Part shown: piece by piece, positions 61,364 to 64,000 of the stretch
Layout: each line of letters starts with the position of its first letter
Numbering within the stretch: the stretch's first letter is position 1
From: Deltaproteobacteria bacterium
GTDB taxonomy: Bacteria > Bdellovibrionota > Bdellovibrionia > Bdellovibrionales > JAMPXM01
Direction of reading: 5' to 3'
NCBI GenBank assembly: GCA_017302795.1
Contig: JAFLCB010000005.1
Location: 124,001-188,000, forward strand
DNA length: 64,000 nucleotides
Position numbers and translations under genes: made by a program
Notes under the pieces: model-generated
What the model was told of the DNA's origin: nothing
The model's database searches: none
What the model saw: the letters and a program-made list of their open reading frames with translations, nothing else

Positions 61364-61532
61364 GCCAATCACGACACTGAAGAACGCTTCACTGATTGCG
61401 CACAATACGCTTCCAGAGCGGCGTAGACGAGTTTGCTTACGGTGCTGTTGCGATCCCACAGGCGGGTGCCAGAGACGGCACCGCGGAACGATGTGAATGA
61501 GCAACTGGGAAACAAAGCGATTCCTTTTGAGA

Positions 61533-62348
61533 CTAAAAGAGCTTCGCGCGAATTCCTTCCTTTTGAAGAAACTGTCGGATGGCTGGCTCATCCAACTTGT
61601 CCAAACGCCACATCAGCCGGTGCAGGAGGTCCATGGTTTTCTCGGCCTCAGGACCGCGAAGTTTGGATGTCACTATTATGAGGTCGTCGGTCAACTGCGC
61701 AACGTTGGTCACGATCTTCGAGAATTCTTTGTTCTTCGATGTTTTTTCGAGCAAGACCAGGGTCTTGTTCAAATTGGTCACCAGGTTGTTCATTTTTTCG
61801 ACCGTATCGATGACCGAACCCTCGTTTTTCTCCACCATTTCTAATATTTTTCCGGCCAAGCCGTAACTTTGAGACAAAAGCTGATCGATTCGCGGTGGAT
61901 CTTCGCCACGAACGAAGCTGCCAGGTGGAATTTCGGCAGAGGACAAGGACCCCGGAGTCACTTCAACGAATTTTTCGCCGATGACACCCGCCAAGTTGAT
62001 AAAGAACCGAGAGTCTGCGCGGACAGTTTTCCAGGCATCTCGGCTGATCGATAAAGTAACGGTGAGCTTAACCTCTTCGCCAGCCGTAGTTTTTTGTTCC
62101 GGGGTGAACTCAATCGACTTCACCTTTCCTACCTTAATACCCATCACTCGAACCGGGGATCCGACATCAACACCGCCCGCGAAGTTATAACCCACTCGAA
62201 CGTCGTAGGAAGAGGAGAAGGGATTTAAGGCACCGAGGTACCAGACAAAGCCTAGAACCATGACGATTGAGATTATAAACAGTCCGCCGACTTTCACTTC
62301 CGGAGACCATGGCTTTTGTGAAGGGTTCGATCCGCTTGAATTTGACAT
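61533..62348 (-). CDS. mlaD: MlaD-family MCE-domain lipid-transport protein
   Basis: A 271-residue protein with one N-terminal membrane segment (about 20-42) and an MCE domain (about 45-125: VGYNFAGGVDVGSPVRVMGI, then KVGKVKSIEF and FVEVTPGS). A helical C-terminal region of about 130 residues (LVTNLNKTLVLLEKTSKN) follows, longer than in E. coli MlaD. It lies 56 bases after the second MlaE gene. In Mla-type systems MCE proteins ferry phospholipids between inner and outer membranes. No mlaF ATPase is visible inside the window. Confidence 0.9.
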   Translation of the reverse strand: MSNSSGSNPSQKPWSPEVKVGGLFIISIVMVLGFVWYLGALNPFSSSYDVRVGYNFAGGVDVGSPVRVMGIKVGKVKSIEFTPEQKTTAGEEVKLTVTLSISRDAWKTVRADSRFFINLAGVIGEKFVEVTPGSLSSAEIPPGSFVRGEDPPRIDQLLSQSYGLAGKILEMVEKNEGSVIDTVEKMNNLVTNLNKTLVLLEKTSKNKEFSKIVTNVAQLTDDLIIVTSKLRGPEAEKTMDLLHRLMWRLDKLDEPAIRQFLQKEGIRAKLF

Positions 62349-62404
62349 GACTCTATTAGAGAGGAATTTAAATGATTAAACAACCCATCGAAGTGCGGTC
62401 TTTT

Positions 62405-63157
62405 TTAATAGAAATAGCTCATCAAATAGGACATCAGAAAGTCTAGGACGATAATCGCCACCGAAGAGGACACGACAGCATTAGTTGTCGCGAGTCCAAC
62501 TCCTTCAGCCCCCGGTCGACATCGAAGTCCACAATAACAAGAGAACAATGGAATCACGGCACCAAACACGGCGCCCTTGATAACTGCGAAGACCAGGTCT
62601 TGGCCAGTTATGAATGGGCGACTCATTTCCATAAATAGGCCAGCTGTGTAGCCGAGCTTCACAATTGACACGCCCATTGCCGCTAAAAGGCAAACCAGGT
62701 TGGCGATCAGACTAAGAATTGCGCCTGCGATTGTGCAGGCAATTAAGCGAGGCGCGACAAGAAAGCGAATCGGGTCGAGGCCCAGCATTTGAAGCGCCTC
62801 GACTTGCTCGGTGATTTTCATGGTGCCGACTTCCGCGGCCATACCCGCTCCTGCACGCGACGTGACAAGCAGTGCCATAACGACGGCACCCAGTTCGCGA
62901 AGAATCAACATCGCTGCAAACCCGGGCACCATCGAATCGTTTTGAATGACGAGCTTCATGTGAAATGACGCTTCGATAATTGTGACCATAGCTGCTGCGC
63001 AAACACAAAGCACGATGATGGGCAGACTTTCACCGGCGACGAAGTAAATTTGCTTTGCAAGGTCGCGCCGGCGAAACGGGGGTGTTGCGGCAGCCGAAAA
63101 TGAACGTGCCGCAAGGTAGCTGAAAGAAAATATATGATCAAAGGCATTTCGAATCAT
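62405..63157 (-). CDS. mlaE: MlaE-family ABC permease (second copy)
   Basis: A 250-residue permease with five or six membrane segments. Family signs are LILRELGAVVMALLVTSRAG, GMAAEVGTMKITEQVEALQM and LGLDPIRFLVAPRLIACTI (PF02405). It overlaps the first MlaE copy by 4 bases and precedes mlaD. It works with an MlaF-type ATPase and MCE protein in lipid transport. It differs clearly from the first copy, so the two may form a heterodimer instead of the usual homodimer (inference). Confidence 0.9.
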   Translation of the reverse strand: MIRNAFDHIFSFSYLAARSFSAAATPPFRRRDLAKQIYFVAGESLPIIVLCVCAAAMVTIIEASFHMKLVIQNDSMVPGFAAMLILRELGAVVMALLVTSRAGAGMAAEVGTMKITEQVEALQMLGLDPIRFLVAPRLIACTIAGAILSLIANLVCLLAAMGVSIVKLGYTAGLFMEMSRPFITGQDLVFAVIKGAVFGAVIPLFSCYCGLRCRPGAEGVGLATTNAVVSSSVAIIVLDFLMSYLMSYFY

Positions 63158-63951
63158 GCATTCACCGCAGTTTCGATCGAGCCCGCACCCAGTTGAGAAA
63201 TCAAGACATTTAAAACAGTTTCAGCGATGAGGCTGGTGGCCCAGTCCGCCGCAACAAGTGCAACCATCGTGGCAACGGCCGTTTCGACAACCGCCCGCCC
63301 CACGCCTCTCGCGCCGCCGCTAGCAGTAAAGCCTTTGTAAGTGCAAATTGCCGCAAGAACTATAGCGTAAACGAGACATTTAAAAATTCCGGTCGCAATC
63401 GACGGGAGCTTCACAATGGTCGGGATATGCCGAAAGTATTCGTCCGCGTTTATACCCGCAAAACCAATCGCCAGAAGCACGCCACCAAATACGGACATCA
63501 ACAGTCCCGCCGCCAAAAGAGCAAAGCTAGATAAAATGATGGCGATCATTCTCGGCAAAATCAGTTCTTGAAACGGGTTGGCACCCAAGCAACGGATCGC
63601 ATCGATTTGCTCAGTCACTCGCATTGTTCCAAGTTCGGCGGCAGTAAATGCGCCCACTTTTCCGCTCAACATAAAGGCGATGAGCAATGGCCCAACCTGC
63701 CTGATGGTTGCGCTCGTAGAAAGTCCGCCGAGGTATCCCATCGCACCGTAGGCTTCAACCTGCATCGCGAATTGAACTGTCATGATGGCGCCTACAAAAA
63801 AACCAGCCATTGCCGTCGTCGGAAGACTTTGCACCGTCACCCGCCAGACCTGCATGAAAACTTCGTGACGATTGACACCTTTGCGGATCAGCACATCCAT
63901 CGACTGAAGGAAAAACTGAACGCAGCCGCCAATATCCGCTAGCAAAGTCAT
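63154..63951 (-). CDS. MlaE-family ABC permease (first copy)
   Basis: A 265-residue permease: GFFVGAIMTVQFAMQVEAYG, then RQVGPLLIAFMLSGKVGAFT, AAELGTMRVTEQIDAIRCLG and ANPFQELILPRMIAIILSSF are all MlaE hallmarks. Five or six membrane segments. It overlaps the gene upstream (stop inside its ATGA at 63948-63951) and the second copy downstream by 4 bases, so all are in one translationally coupled unit. Confidence 0.9.
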   Translation of the reverse strand: MTLLADIGGCVQFFLQSMDVLIRKGVNRHEVFMQVWRVTVQSLPTTAMAGFFVGAIMTVQFAMQVEAYGAMGYLGGLSTSATIRQVGPLLIAFMLSGKVGAFTAAELGTMRVTEQIDAIRCLGANPFQELILPRMIAIILSSFALLAAGLLMSVFGGVLLAIGFAGINADEYFRHIPTIVKLPSIATGIFKCLVYAIVLAAICTYKGFTASGGARGVGRAVVETAVATMVALVAADWATSLIAETVLNVLISQLGAGSIETAVNA

Positions 63952-64000
63952 GCTTGAACCGCCCGCGCTTTTGCTTCTTCAAGGAAGTCCACCACAAGTG
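63948..64000 (-). CDS. End of an upstream gene of the Mla unit (fragment)
   Basis: The last 16 codons of a minus-strand reading frame (ending DFLEEAKARAVQA) run from the window edge to a TGA that overlaps the MlaE start (ATGA). The overlap matches the coupling seen throughout this unit, so it is probably real, but too short to name. Confidence 0.4.
   Translation of the reverse strand, partial: LVVDFLEEAKARAVQA

Noticed and set aside
61462-61485. GGTGCC-AGAGAC-GGCACC hairpin after mlaD
   Set aside because: Short stem with no T-run on either strand; could be chance, so not listed as a terminator.
63755-63997. An 80-codon minus-strand frame at the right edge
   Set aside because: It is out of frame with, and mostly inside, the first MlaE gene; the frame ending at 63948 fits the ATGA coupling better.

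Overview
The window is a compact, gene-dense bacterial chromosome segment. Roughly 60 genes fill about 95% of it, overlaps of 4 to 20 bases are common, and there is one tRNA and no recognisable phage, IS element, CRISPR array or rRNA. The gene content is that of a diderm (Gram-negative) bacterium: Tol system, MCE/Mla lipid transport, FtsEX-EnvC, many lipoproteins and signal peptides. The family choices suggest Bdellovibrionota or a neighbouring delta-type lineage: the GshA of family PF08886, a tandem pair of ArsA-type ATPases, a YHVQTEDWG small protein, a lysine-rich histone-like peptide, and many secreted proteins with no recognisable domain. The taxonomic call is an inference from gene content; no 16S or marker tree was possible.

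Layout. 0-1.5 kb: end of leucyl aminopeptidase and a membrane-anchored unknown. 1.5-6.9 kb (minus): a five-gene overlapping unit of two ArsA-type ATPases, a TPR lipoprotein, an EI24/CysZ-like membrane protein and glutamate-cysteine ligase. 7-10 kb (plus): trigger factor, a lipoprotein with an ASCH/PUA-like domain, GluQ-RS. 10-14.1 kb: secreted proteins of unknown function. 14.1-18.8 kb (minus): cell-division and wall-splitting module ftsE-ftsX-envC-ctpA plus a small conserved protein. 18.9-21.7 kb: metallopeptidase lipoprotein and a membrane-anchored partner. 21.7-27.5 kb (minus): complete rrf2-sufBCDS-nfu Fe-S assembly operon. 27.6-35.6 kb (plus): GDPD-like protein, tolQRAB, glnE, secreted cyclophilin. 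35.8-40.1 kb: an 1104-residue exported unknown and a small secreted protein. 40.2-42.4 kb: PAP2 phosphatase, cyclic-nucleotide-binding protein, SDR. 42.4-47 kb (minus): BMP-family (nucleoside-type) ABC importer. 47-48.9 kb: monofunctional transglycosylase and L,D-transpeptidase. 48.9-52.7 kb (minus): methyltransferase, TypA, DusB. 52.8-56.5 kb: an odd accessory block ending at tRNA-Phe. 56.7-58.9 kb: reverse transsulfuration (CBS plus CGL). 58.9-61.0 kb: orphan TadB/TadC pair with a secreted protein. 61.2 kb: a 29-residue Lys/Ala/Thr peptide. 61.5-64 kb: MlaD and two MlaE permeases.

How the genes fit together. Envelope biology dominates: septal wall splitting (FtsEX/EnvC), wall synthesis and 3-3 cross-linking (MtgA, Ldt), outer-membrane constriction (Tol) and lipid traffic (Mla). 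A second theme is sulfur and redox: reverse transsulfuration makes cysteine, SufS uses it for Fe-S clusters, and GshA uses it for glutathione. The parts most worth following up are the 52.8-56.5 kb block, which has a PLP-fold protein lacking its PLP lysine; the exported ASCH-like protein beside GluQ-RS; the 29-residue histone-tail-like peptide; and the ArsA-pair unit.
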